Origin: Saprospiraceae bacterium
GTDB taxonomy: Bacteria; Bacteroidota; Bacteroidia; Chitinophagales; Saprospiraceae
Direction: 5' to 3'
DNA length: 64,000 bases
NCBI GenBank assembly: GCA_020848995.1
Contig: JADLHA010000048.1
Span: forward strand, 124,001-188,000
Below are positions 43,630 through 53,318 of the stretch, piece by piece; the first letter of the stretch is position 1, and every line of letters starts with the position of its first letter. A program made the translations under genes and the position numbers. The notes beneath the pieces are model-generated. The model ran no database searches. It worked only from the letters and a program-made list of their open reading frames with translations, and was not told where the DNA came from.

Positions 43630-46012
43630 TCACTCCGTTCCCTCCATCCGCATCGTCGGGGTGTCTGAAAGATATAATGAACTTGTTCTTTCTTACCCAC
43701 TGCAAAACCGCGCGGCGCAAAGCCCCCGTTCCCTTTCCGTGCAAGACGCGAACTTCTTTAAAATTACTTAAGATGACTTTGTCGATGTATGTTTCCAATT
43801 CCTTTAGGGCATCTTCGACCGGAATGCCACGCAGATCAAGCAGAGGTTTTATTGACAACTCAGAGGCAGAAGCCACAGATTTGGAGGATGCCTTGCTGGA
43901 AACCGCTTTTTTAGGCTTGGCATGTGCCAGCTCGGAAATGGGTACAAACAACGTAAATTTGTCTGTGGTCACCTCAGCCATTTCATTGCTAACCCGGGAA
44001 ACAGTCCCTTGCACCCCGCTGCTTATCATGATGACCTCGCTTCCTTTAGAAATTGGAATCATATCGGATGAATTCCTTTCAAATGCATGGACTGCCTGGT
44101 AAACCTTTTGGTAGTCCACCTCTGCATCCTTAAGCGATGATCGGCTGCTCTCTGCAAGCTTCTTAGCCGCTATGATGTCTAACTTTTCTTCAATTTCACG
44201 CACGAGGGCGCTGTTGCGGGCAAAAAGCTCGGCGCGGTTGTCATAATTTTTCATTTTGTCTGCGAGTTTGAGCTTGAGCTTCTTGAGATCAACATCGCGA
44301 TTCATCCGTTCGTATGCTTGAATCAGTTTATTAAGACTGGCAATTTTTTGATTCAGCAAGCTGTTATCGGCCGAAAGTCGCCTCTTTTCTGCTTCCAGAT
44401 CAGCGATGAGTGATTCCATTCGCAATATGCCTTTGCCCATTCGCAATTTAGCGCGCTTAAGAACCTTGGCAGGTAGCTTCATGCGTTCAGCCATTTCAAG
44501 CGCATACGAACTGCCGGGTACACCCTGCATCAGTTTAAATGCGGGTTTTCGCTCCACTTCATCAAATAACATCGATGCGTTGCCCAGTCCTTCCAATTTA
44601 TGGGCCATTGCTTTTATGTCACTGTAATGTGTAGTGATGACGCCCATGCATTTTCGGCTGGCAAGCTCTTCCAAAACCGATTCGGCAATTGCACCGCCGA
44701 TCGCCGGGTCAGTTCCACTTCCAAATTCATCGATCAATGCAAGTGTGCGCACGTCGGCAATGGCTAAAGCCGTCTGCATAAATTTAAGTTTAGCTGTGTA
44801 GGTGCTAAGATCGTTGTCAAGGGATTGATGATCTCCTATGTCAACAAGCAACCGGTCAAATACGTAGCATTCGCTTTTACGGCTGGCAGGTATGAGGATT
44901 CCCTGGCGTAACATGCAAACATATAGCCCGATAGTCTTCAGTACAATGGATTTCCCACCAGCATTAGGACCTGAAATGACGATCAGGCGCTGGTTTTCAT
45001 TGATGGAGATATCAAGCGGAACAGGTTTCATGCCTTGCTCCTGCAGTTTTAGCAAAAGAAGTGGATGGTAACCACTTACAATATGCATCCTGGGCTCATC
45101 TGCAATTATGGGGGCTACACCGCCAATTCTGGCTGAAAAGCGGGCTTTTGCACACAGTACATCAAATGAAATCAGTTGCTCATAAGCATTGCATAATGTG
45201 CTGAATTGCTCCGCACACAGTGCCGTCAAAGATCTGAGAATCTTAAGAATTTCGCGTTTTGCTGAATGCTCAAGTTCGGTTAACTCATTGTGCAATTCGA
45301 CGCAACTCTCAGGTTCAATAAAAGTAGTTCGACCACTCTCCGACTCTCCGCAAACAATGCCTCGGACTTTTCGCTTGTGCTCCGACAAAACGCGAAGAAC
45401 ATAACGGCCCTGATAGACCGATTCTTCTTCTGGCGCCAGGAAACTTTGCCTTTTGTATGAATCCAGCGCCTTTTTAAAAACCCGGTAAATAGACTGGTTC
45501 ACCTGGTGCATCTGCTTGCGCAATTCCCAGAGTTCAGGAGTTGCGCCATCCCGAATGTTGTGGTGTTCATCGAAAACCCTGTCGAACTGGGTAAGAAGTT
45601 CACGAAATCCAGAAACTTCCATGCACAAGGCCTGCAATTCTGAAAATACGTCCTTATGAAAGATATGGGTACTCTCCCTTAGGGCAGTCGCATTTCTTGC
45701 GATATTGCGAAGATTGAGCAGATCGGAAATTTCCAATACAAAATGATCAACGGCGAGCATTTTGCTCAGTGAATCCGGATTCTGAATATCATCGAAGGAC
45801 AATTTAGTCAAAATACCTGATTCTAAAATCTGCTCTGATAGGCGTAACTGGCGTCTTACCACTTCGGCTTCAACTTTGCGATTGGGAATCAGTATCCGTT
45901 GTGCACTCTCACTAAATTGGGCAAGTTGACACACTTGATCCAGCAATACATCGAAGCCGAGATCAGACCAGCTTTTAACATTTGCAGGCTTTCTTTCTGA
46001 CTTGCGCACCAT
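43610..46012 (-). CDS. mutS2: Endonuclease MutS2 with C-terminal Smr domain
   Basis: An 800-residue MutS2. The ATPase domain contains Walker A SGPNAGGKSIVLK (about 337), a Walker B region around LIDEFGSGTDPAIGGA, and a long coiled coil (about 520-640). The C-terminal Smr endonuclease domain (about 720-800) has LDLRGIPVEDALKELE and VLHGKGTGALRRAV. MutS2 acts in suppressing homologous recombination or in rescuing collided ribosomes, depending on the organism. Its start codon directly abuts the stop of tamB, with no intervening base, so translation is probably coupled. Confidence 0.96.
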   Translation of the reverse strand: MVRKSERKPANVKSWSDLGFDVLLDQVCQLAQFSESAQRILIPNRKVEAEVVRRQLRLSEQILESGILTKLSFDDIQNPDSLSKMLAVDHFVLEISDLLNLRNIARNATALRESTHIFHKDVFSELQALCMEVSGFRELLTQFDRVFDEHHNIRDGATPELWELRKQMHQVNQSIYRVFKKALDSYKRQSFLAPEEESVYQGRYVLRVLSEHKRKVRGIVCGESESGRTTFIEPESCVELHNELTELEHSAKREILKILRSLTALCAEQFSTLCNAYEQLISFDVLCAKARFSARIGGVAPIIADEPRMHIVSGYHPLLLLKLQEQGMKPVPLDISINENQRLIVISGPNAGGKSIVLKTIGLYVCMLRQGILIPASRKSECYVFDRLLVDIGDHQSLDNDLSTYTAKLKFMQTALAIADVRTLALIDEFGSGTDPAIGGAIAESVLEELASRKCMGVITTHYSDIKAMAHKLEGLGNASMLFDEVERKPAFKLMQGVPGSSYALEMAERMKLPAKVLKRAKLRMGKGILRMESLIADLEAEKRRLSADNSLLNQKIASLNKLIQAYERMNRDVDLKKLKLKLADKMKNYDNRAELFARNSALVREIEEKLDIIAAKKLAESSRSSLKDAEVDYQKVYQAVHAFERNSSDMIPISKGSEVIMISSGVQGTVSRVSNEMAEVTTDKFTLFVPISELAHAKPKKAVSSKASSKSVASASELSIKPLLDLRGIPVEDALKELETYIDKVILSNFKEVRVLHGKGTGALRRAVLQWVRKNKFIISFRHPDDADGGNGVTILSLQ

Positions 46013-49000
46013 TCAATTATAATTCTCGGAGCTTCCAAACAGCCGGTCAAATTCTTTGCGGATGCTTACACCGGCACCAACTTTCTGCTTCAGTCCTTCA
46101 ATGGTTTCATCACCTCTGTAATATACACGTAACTTAAGTCCTTTTACGGGCGTGTTCCATTCAATCACACTTTCCGGATTAAAATAACTGGTTCCAAGTA
46201 ATTGCGAGTTGGACTTATAATTGCCACCCAGCGTGATGATCCACTGGTCATTCCATAAGCGGTTTTTCATGCTGAATACCACTTCACTTTCGTTAAGGTC
46301 CGTTCCGCCAACGTTTGTTTTATCAATATCGTAACCAATATTGAAATCAATACCTGAGATGAAGTTAGATTCGCCTAAGGCGTTATTAAGTACATTGGTC
46401 ACAAACAGAGAAAACTGATTGGACAGCATTTCGCTCATGGTATTAATGGTCGTTGTACCAATATTTCCGATCAACCCTCCTTCCCATGGGTTATTGCTGT
46501 TTAAAAACGTTCCCAGCACCAGCAGACCAAAGACCTGCTGGTTGAATTGCTCCTGGTTTAATTTGAGATATTGTATCTTATTATCTGCATAGTTCTTTAA
46601 CGAACCGGTAAGTTCCGGAAGTTCGAGATCGAAACGGATGCTGGGGCGCAACAGGCTACCGGTCAACATCATTTTAAGCTTGACCTGTGTTCTCCGTTTT
46701 GCCTCTTCGGTAAGTACTTCGTTATCGCTGATGTATTCCTGAAGCAACAGGTATGGTGCGGCTGCAAGTCCCTCGTACACAGCTTCAATGTTAACATTGG
46801 CGTCATAGGGATCACCTGTCCAGACAGCCAGGCCTCCCCTGGTTAGGGTAAACGGTTTGTTGACAAAATTATAAAGGGTAAAAAGATATTGCCCCTGTTC
46901 AATCTCGAAATCTCCATTGACTGTAAATGCTCCGGTGCGCAATGCCTTAATCAGCATATTTCCTCGTCCACGGCACCGCAATACATCCCCTGTTAGTTCA
47001 TCAAATATGACATTGACTTCCGCATCCTCTGTTATCCCAAGTTGCATGAGTACGTTAAGGCCACTGATTAGGGGCACCCGGTCCTTCTTTTCAAACTGTC
47101 TGGGGATAGAGTCAGATCCATCTTGTATGAAGCTCACAAATTCAGCTCGTTCTGTTTCAGAAACGGTTGTCATGGGCAGGTAAATCCTGGACCCTTTAGC
47201 CGTTGAACAGATTAAATCCATTTGAAGCAGATCAAAACTGCCAGTAAATCGAGCATCAACACTGCCTATCCCGTAGCCATAATAATCTTCTCCATGGTTT
47301 TTGTCGGTGTCAAGTACCAGGGCGTATTTTGAGGTCACCCTCATGTCAATGCTCCAGTCTTTTAAATTCTTATGGTAAAGAGCACCGTTGGCAAGTAAAG
47401 GATTGCCAAGTTTGTCTTCGAGTATCACACTATCAAATTCTATAGAGCGCTTTTTAAATTCGATGTTTTGCCTTACCATGTTAACCGGTACACCAAGATA
47501 ATCTATAAATGTGCTGGCTTTAGCTACCAACATTCTGCCTTCAAGATTCAACTTTCCATTCTCTGTGTATAGCCGAAGCGACCCGTCTCCTCCACCAGTC
47601 GATCCCGATACTGTTTCTATGAAATTTTCCACAAAGCTCAATGGAAATTGGACAACGTTGAATGTTACGCTAAAATCATAAGGCGAATACTGATATTCTT
47701 TTCCAGATAATGGGATGTTTATGTGTCCCGCTCCGCGAACCTGATGTTCTTGGAATTGGTTATGCACATTCAGTTCCCATGGCAAGGATAAACCCGGAAC
47801 GGAAAACCCAACGACGAAAGTCCCAAATTTGCTTTTATTCAGAGTAAAATCGGAAATGGAAATTTTACCGTGGCTTCCAGTCAGATCTTTTAGGTTGGGT
47901 ATTGTGATCAGCGCATTGAATATGCCATAAAATTTGACTTTTTCACTTTGCAACAGGTCATTGACAAATTGCAGTGAGAATCCGTCCGTTTCAAGCACAA
48001 TGCCTTTTCGATCGAAATCTCTTAAGCTGATAAAGTGAAAGGAATCAGACAACTCGAAATTGCGAATGGTTAATTGTTGCTGTTTAAAATTAATAATATT
48101 TCTATCGTGAATCTTCCACGGAACATTATTGAAAATCAGTGCTTCGTCCTTTACTTGGAGCTGGAGGCTGTCTGATGAGTAATTTGCTCCCACATTTATC
48201 GAAGCAAGTCTGATTTTATTGAGTGGGTCTGAAATATCAAATTTAAAGAGTCCTTCATTTGACGCAAAATCTGCATGGAGGATGCCCGTACCAGCGAATA
48301 GTTTTTTAGCGTTTCTGAGGCTGTCGAAATGGATATCGAAAGAAAGATTTTTTGAGCTGGTTAACTTCAGCGCAGCTTTTCTTACGATCACATTTTTGTA
48401 TCGGACATCAAATGGACTTGTGCGCACGTCCAATTCCCCCTTCCTCATATTGAGATTGATATCGCAATTCAGTTTATCAATTGAATATTCCAGTTGCAGG
48501 ATTTCATTGAGCGAGTGACCATCTTGGATCGCAATATTGCCATTTATCCAAGTCTTTAGATCAAATGATGGAGGAACAGGCCTCCAGGAAGAGAACAATC
48601 CCGGGTGTTTGGATTCCAGGAAAGCTACTACTTGCGCAGGAAGTTCATTGTATTCATAAGTGCCTAAGGCCTCCAGAGTCACGAAATCAGATTTCAAACT
48701 CATTTTGCGCAATTCACCGCGATCACTCTGTGAAAAAATGAGCTCCCTGATCACCACGCTGTGTGAGCTGTCTGAGTAAGCAATGTCAGACGCATCTATG
48801 AAACCATTGAACACATTATTCTTTACCAATTCAAAGCGCACATTGGCACTAAAACTGATTTGAGCCTCCGGACGCTTAAGCTCGAAGAGGGTTAGATCGA
48901 GGTGCGTCACTTTGGTTGTCAAATTTCCTGTGAACCCTTCTCCCGTCTGGAGGTCGCCATCCAATTCTGCCTGTATTCTGGGATCTTCAAGGGAGAGTTT

Positions 49001-50749
49001 GCCGTTGAAGGTACCTCTATTTATAGAACCTGTAAAACTTGCAGTAGCAAGGGAGATAGTGTCCCATTCAATTTGTTGCAGGTTTGCTGTAAGTTGTGCC
49101 TCTACGGATTCCCGTGTGAGTCCCCTGCCCCCTACAATGTTGACGGAAGCATCTAACTTGCCAAGGTTGGGGATGTCCAGAAATTTTCCGAGATCGAAGC
49201 GTTTTGCATATAACGAGCCGCTGTAAGTAGACTGGCGAATGTCCTTTGCAAGTGCGAGTTTAACGTCCGTGCTCAGTACACCCAGATCGGTTTTGAATGT
49301 TCCAAAGGCAACAAAATCCGATAAGAAACCATCAAAGTATCCATTGAAGTTTACTGTTCCCAGACGGGAATAACTGCTGGGTATGCTGGGGTTATTGAGC
49401 AATGCAAAGGCGAAATCTGAGTTGATGTTTGATGTGTGGCATTTAAAGTTGATCAATGCCTTGCTGCCCGCATGGATGTTGCGTACCCGCCCACTCCCCG
49501 CGAATGAAAAATTGCTGCCATACTGTACTCTAAACCCGCTTACTTGAAAATTCCGCATCGTGCCGCGAAAATCTCCCTGAATGGTTAAAGGAGGCGTAGC
49601 TTCAGGGCTAAAATTGCGAAAAAGCTTGTGATCTCCAAATAGGTATCTCAGATCTGCGGGATGCAGGGCCCCTTTGGAAATGCCCAGATTGCCTTCCCAT
49701 AAATCGGCCGGACAGTCAAAGCGCCTTCCGGACGGACAAGTCACTTTACCGGATAATTCCACATGAGATTTGGGCGTACGTAACTTCAATTTTCGAAGGG
49801 AAGCGCCGGTAGTATCAGCAATCATGTCGAGGACATGTAATTCCTGAATTTTAAAATCCTGATTGCCCAGTGCATTGAGCGTGAGAAATTCAATTTTTTT
49901 CAACGGCTCCGACCATGTCAGATAGGTTGTAGTGAAATGCACCTCCTTTAGTTCAAAAATATGCTGCTTTACACTTTGGCTAATTCGGATGCTCCCTTTA
50001 TTGCAGTTGATAAAGCTAAAATTGAATGAAGGGGTTGTAGAAGGCATGTTTTGATCAACCTGCTTTGTGTGTGCACTGTCATTTGACTTCTGTAACTTGG
50101 ACAGGTGTATGTTGATTATCGGTTCATCTAGTACAACAGATCTAAAATTGAGATATCCGGAAGGAAGATGCATAGAATCTACCCTTACCGCTAATCTCCT
50201 GAAGTGGCTTTGTGCAAGAAGGCTATCCTGGTCTATGCTGAATGATAAATCAGAAATGTTAAGATTCTTAATATCCAGCAGTACGGGTGATGTGGAAGTT
50301 TCCACTGATTTGAATTTTTCTAAAAATACCTGCAAATTGCTACGCGTTTCCCCAGGGTATTTTCGGAGCTTAACAAGAACCTGATCTCCTTCCAGCTTTG
50401 TGATGTTTATTGCTTTGCGGATCACCCCTGTAAGAAGGTATCTTCCCTGAATGTGGAGGGAGGCAGCAAAAAGAAGGGTGTCTTGGTGGTGATCTAAAAT
50501 CAGAGCGTCCATTCTCAGGCCCTGAACTAGATCAACGCTTACAGAATTGACTCTGATAGCCTGGTCATAATGTTCGTTAACGTACTTTAAAATTTGGGTT
50601 TTGATGTAATTCTGAACGGGGGGCATCTGCACAAGAAGTATACAGGAAATTGTAGAGAGCAGCAGAAACGCTATAATTGATAACAGAACCTCTTGTATGC
50701 GCCTGCTTAAAGCGGGCAGACGCGAACCTGAATGATTAGCCTGCTCCAT
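46013..50749 (-). CDS. tamB: TamB-like translocation/assembly module protein (DUF490)
   Basis: A 1578-residue envelope protein with an N-terminal transmembrane helix (about 20-45) and a very long beta-rich body, ending in the TamB/DUF490 C-terminal domain. That region (about 1100-1500) shows the family pattern with VNGDFEIEQGQYLFTLYNFVNKPF, LTGSLLRPSIRFDLELPE, and a final part with a barrel-like GIDFNIGYDIDK stretch. TamB-like proteins bridge the periplasm and are implicated in phospholipid transport to the outer membrane and in outer-membrane protein assembly with a BamA-family partner, which is not in this window. The gene follows folP by 1 bp and abuts mutS2. Confidence 0.9.
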   Translation of the reverse strand: MEQANHSGSRLPALSRRIQEVLLSIIAFLLLSTISCILLVQMPPVQNYIKTQILKYVNEHYDQAIRVNSVSVDLVQGLRMDALILDHHQDTLLFAASLHIQGRYLLTGVIRKAINITKLEGDQVLVKLRKYPGETRSNLQVFLEKFKSVETSTSPVLLDIKNLNISDLSFSIDQDSLLAQSHFRRLAVRVDSMHLPSGYLNFRSVVLDEPIINIHLSKLQKSNDSAHTKQVDQNMPSTTPSFNFSFINCNKGSIRISQSVKQHIFELKEVHFTTTYLTWSEPLKKIEFLTLNALGNQDFKIQELHVLDMIADTTGASLRKLKLRTPKSHVELSGKVTCPSGRRFDCPADLWEGNLGISKGALHPADLRYLFGDHKLFRNFSPEATPPLTIQGDFRGTMRNFQVSGFRVQYGSNFSFAGSGRVRNIHAGSKALINFKCHTSNINSDFAFALLNNPSIPSSYSRLGTVNFNGYFDGFLSDFVAFGTFKTDLGVLSTDVKLALAKDIRQSTYSGSLYAKRFDLGKFLDIPNLGKLDASVNIVGGRGLTRESVEAQLTANLQQIEWDTISLATASFTGSINRGTFNGKLSLEDPRIQAELDGDLQTGEGFTGNLTTKVTHLDLTLFELKRPEAQISFSANVRFELVKNNVFNGFIDASDIAYSDSSHSVVIRELIFSQSDRGELRKMSLKSDFVTLEALGTYEYNELPAQVVAFLESKHPGLFSSWRPVPPSFDLKTWINGNIAIQDGHSLNEILQLEYSIDKLNCDINLNMRKGELDVRTSPFDVRYKNVIVRKAALKLTSSKNLSFDIHFDSLRNAKKLFAGTGILHADFASNEGLFKFDISDPLNKIRLASINVGANYSSDSLQLQVKDEALIFNNVPWKIHDRNIINFKQQQLTIRNFELSDSFHFISLRDFDRKGIVLETDGFSLQFVNDLLQSEKVKFYGIFNALITIPNLKDLTGSHGKISISDFTLNKSKFGTFVVGFSVPGLSLPWELNVHNQFQEHQVRGAGHINIPLSGKEYQYSPYDFSVTFNVVQFPLSFVENFIETVSGSTGGGDGSLRLYTENGKLNLEGRMLVAKASTFIDYLGVPVNMVRQNIEFKKRSIEFDSVILEDKLGNPLLANGALYHKNLKDWSIDMRVTSKYALVLDTDKNHGEDYYGYGIGSVDARFTGSFDLLQMDLICSTAKGSRIYLPMTTVSETERAEFVSFIQDGSDSIPRQFEKKDRVPLISGLNVLMQLGITEDAEVNVIFDELTGDVLRCRGRGNMLIKALRTGAFTVNGDFEIEQGQYLFTLYNFVNKPFTLTRGGLAVWTGDPYDANVNIEAVYEGLAAAPYLLLQEYISDNEVLTEEAKRRTQVKLKMMLTGSLLRPSIRFDLELPELTGSLKNYADNKIQYLKLNQEQFNQQVFGLLVLGTFLNSNNPWEGGLIGNIGTTTINTMSEMLSNQFSLFVTNVLNNALGESNFISGIDFNIGYDIDKTNVGGTDLNESEVVFSMKNRLWNDQWIITLGGNYKSNSQLLGTSYFNPESVIEWNTPVKGLKLRVYYRGDETIEGLKQKVGAGVSIRKEFDRLFGSSENYN

Positions 50750-50750
50750 T

Positions 50751-51617
50751 TTAGTTCAGTTCCGTCTGCATTGGAATAGAATGGGTCTGCCGGAGGATGT
50801 TTAAGACCTGAACGGTCTCTTTCACGTCGTGAACCCGCAAGATTCTGCATCCTTTAATAGCAGCCAGCATGCCCGCTGCCAGACTGGCAGGTAGAACGTT
50901 GTTCACATCGGTATTGCACACTTTATACAGCATGGATTTGCGAGATAGCCCTGCAACAACAGGTACCTCGAGAATCTGAAACACTTCCAGTTTGCGCAGT
51001 ATTTCATAATTATCCGTTAAGGTTTTGCTAAATCCAAATCCGGGATCTATTGCAACATTGTAAAGTCCTTTGCGTGAGAGCATTTCCAGCTTTTCGGCAA
51101 AGTAGGTAATAAGAAACGAAACGACATCATCGTATTGGGTATTTTCCGGAGATTGCATGTTGGCAGGCACCCCTCGCATGTGCATGGCAATGAATGATTT
51201 ATGCCTGGAAGCAACGGTCGATGGCATTCTGGGGTCATAACTGCCTGCGGAAATGTCGTTAATGATTTCACACCCCGCATCGAGGCAATAAGCCGCAGAG
51301 GCGGCGTGTACGGTGTCAACACTTACCAACAATTCAGTGAAATGGTTGCATACGGCATCAACGGCTGGGAATAATAAGGAGCTTTCCTGATCGGAATCCG
51401 GAATAACCGCTCCTGGCCGACTGGAAAAGGCGCCGAGATCGAGTATATCCATGCCGTCGGCGATCAGTCGTTCGACCCGCACGAGGAGATCGTCTATGCC
51501 AACGGCCACGCTCGCTGGGTAAAAGGATTGAGGGTCCAGATTGACAATGCCCATGACCAGAGGACTCCCCCCTCCTCCCTGGAATACGGATTTCAGCATG
51601 TCCGATTTGCGAACCAT
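50751..51617 (-). CDS. folP: Dihydropteroate synthase
   Basis: A 288-residue DHPS, joining p-aminobenzoate to the pterin in folate synthesis. Family elements are present: VMGIVNLDPQSFYP, LDLGAFSSRPGA, SVDTVHAAS, EIINDISAG, MHMRGVPANMQ, IDPGFGFSKT, VVAGLSRKSM and RVHDV. Two loops differ from the common pattern: NLDPQSF instead of N-V-T-P-D-S-F and SSRPGA instead of STRPGA; the second is frequent in Bacteroidota, the first less so. Sulfonamide sensitivity cannot be judged from this. It heads a minus-strand run with tamB and mutS2. A -7 box TAATTTTG is 10 bp upstream. Confidence 0.94.
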   Translation of the reverse strand: MVRKSDMLKSVFQGGGGSPLVMGIVNLDPQSFYPASVAVGIDDLLVRVERLIADGMDILDLGAFSSRPGAVIPDSDQESSLLFPAVDAVCNHFTELLVSVDTVHAASAAYCLDAGCEIINDISAGSYDPRMPSTVASRHKSFIAMHMRGVPANMQSPENTQYDDVVSFLITYFAEKLEMLSRKGLYNVAIDPGFGFSKTLTDNYEILRKLEVFQILEVPVVAGLSRKSMLYKVCNTDVNNVLPASLAAGMLAAIKGCRILRVHDVKETVQVLNILRQTHSIPMQTELN

Positions 51618-51627
51618 AAATACTGAT

Positions 51628-51635
51628 CAAAATTA
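51628..51635 (-). promoter_or_regulatory. -7 promoter box for folP
   Basis: TAATTTTG on the minus strand, 10 bp before the ATG. The nearest upstream TTG is 27 bp away, too far for a good -33 element. Confidence 0.45.
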
Positions 51636-51713
51636 CACCTTCCGCCGTTAACCCATGCCTGACAACTGGGGTAGGTCTTCCTAATCTATTCTGAATCAAC
51701 TTCTTGAATAGGA

Positions 51714-51742
51714 TTGAAATCCCAAAAATTTGACTAAATTTG
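51714..51742 (+). promoter_or_regulatory. Promoter of the M23 peptidase gene
   Basis: TTG (51714-51716), an 18 bp spacer and TAAATTTG (51735-51742). The ATG at 51772 follows 29 bp later. A TTG at 51730 in the same reading frame overlaps the -7 box and so is not the translation start. Confidence 0.7.
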
Positions 51743-51771
51743 CAAGATCACAATCTTTCAATTCTGAGTCA

Positions 51772-53064
51772 ATGTTGGGTTCCGGCTTTTTCAAGGCATT
51801 CGTACTCATTGGGTTTCTGGTGGGGGCTATTTTTGTTAATTCTTTCATAATCAATAAAATCATTGCCCTTAGGACCCCTGCCGAAGCGCAAAATGCCTTC
51901 CATTCATCTTGCCTCCCAACCTCCAAAGGGGAAGGCATATTCGGATTCGATCCCCGGCATTTTTACGTGGAAACTTCATTGCTCTCTGAAGGTAAATCGG
52001 TTGCTTCCGTATTGGAAACGGCTGGCATCCCTAAATATGCTGCCTTCAAGGCATTAGAGCAAGCCAAGGATTTCGTCCCAGCCCACCGCTTTATTGCTGG
52101 TAAGAGAATTGCTTTTATCCGGTCGGATTTGTGCCGGGATCCCGACTATTTTTGCTATGAGTTGGATGCAAGCCGCTACCTGCAGTGTGAGCTGTGGGGA
52201 GATTACTGTTCGCAAATCGTTGAGCGCGAACGTAGTTATGCCAGAGAAGTCGCCTACGGTTACATCGACAAAAGTTTGTGGCATGCCTTGGAGGCGGACC
52301 AGATTTCGTTGGGTTTGATCGACCAAATGGAGGATGCCCTGGCTTCTGCAGTAGACTTCTACCACGTTCAGAAGGGAGACGTATTTAAATTGGTATTTGA
52401 CCGTTTGCACATTGAAGGCAGACCAACCGGAGAGGGCAAATTGTTGGCAGCTTTTTTTGATACCGGCGACAGACAGCATTACTCTTTCCATTACCAGGTA
52501 AATGGCCAGCCAGGTTACTACGACGAGAAGGGACGCCCAATGAAAAGCCGTTTCCTCAAAGCCCCGCTACGGTTCTCCCGCGTCAGTTCTGGTTTCTCGG
52601 CCCGGCGCTATCACCCCGTGCTGAAATACCACCGTCCTCATTTGGGGACGGACTATGCAGCTCCGTATGGGACACCCATCATGGCTGTAGGAAATGGTGT
52701 GGTTGAGGCAGCATCCTATACCGCTGGAAATGGCAATTACGTCAAAATTCGCCACGACAACAATTACCAGACGCAATACCTCCATATGTCGCGGTTTGCT
52801 TCAGGAATACGCAGGGGCACCCGTGTCGCTCAGGGACAGACCATAGGCTATGTTGGGTCAACCGGCCTGGCAACTGGCCCACACGTCTGTTTCCGGTTTT
52901 GGAAAGATGGTAGGCAAGTAGATCACCGCAGGCTGCATTTCCCTTCTCCGGAACCCCTGCCAACGGATTTGCTTCAGGATTTCTTCAAGCATCGCATTGT
53001 CATGCAACAAATCCTCGACGATGTTGACCGTGAAACGGCCCTCAACAAGGAAAACCGCTCTTGA
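51772..53064 (+). CDS. M23 family metallopeptidase (LytM-like), HxC variant
   Basis: A 430-residue envelope protein with an N-terminal transmembrane helix (about 6-28), a long middle region, and a C-terminal LytM/M23 domain (about 265-405). The first zinc-binding part is HLGTDYAAPYGTPI (His290, Asp294). The final motif, normally HxH, reads GPHVCFRFW, with Cys373 replacing the second histidine; cysteine could still bind zinc. The enzyme should cut peptidoglycan cross-bridges, or regulate such a cutter if inactive. The ATG at 51772 was chosen because the upstream in-frame TTG lies in the promoter. It stands alone and diverges from folP. Confidence 0.9.
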   Translation: MLGSGFFKAFVLIGFLVGAIFVNSFIINKIIALRTPAEAQNAFHSSCLPTSKGEGIFGFDPRHFYVETSLLSEGKSVASVLETAGIPKYAAFKALEQAKDFVPAHRFIAGKRIAFIRSDLCRDPDYFCYELDASRYLQCELWGDYCSQIVERERSYAREVAYGYIDKSLWHALEADQISLGLIDQMEDALASAVDFYHVQKGDVFKLVFDRLHIEGRPTGEGKLLAAFFDTGDRQHYSFHYQVNGQPGYYDEKGRPMKSRFLKAPLRFSRVSSGFSARRYHPVLKYHRPHLGTDYAAPYGTPIMAVGNGVVEAASYTAGNGNYVKIRHDNNYQTQYLHMSRFASGIRRGTRVAQGQTIGYVGSTGLATGPHVCFRFWKDGRQVDHRRLHFPSPEPLPTDLLQDFFKHRIVMQQILDDVDRETALNKENRS

Positions 53065-53318
53065 GTAAGTTGGACGATGGCCTTTCCCGGCTCATCGAAT
53101 TGTTGGACACCTCGATTCACTCTCTTGGGTTCAGGCTTGCCTGGCGAGGGGTAAGGCCCTTTCGTTGCTCAAGATAGAGAGATCAGAATCGGGGTTTGGT
53201 CACGGCAGATCTCTGTAAAGAATTTTGAGATCGTGAACTGAATAAGGTCCACAAATCGAAATTTGTTGATAAGTGATTTTGCTTTGCCCTATCTGAGGGA
53301 AATAACAACTAAACGGCT
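53065..53318. other. Intergenic region between converging genes
   Basis: About 250 bp between the M23 gene and the histidine kinase gene. I see only a weak imperfect hairpin near 53074-53096 and no gene, RNA or convincing terminator. Confidence 0.5.
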
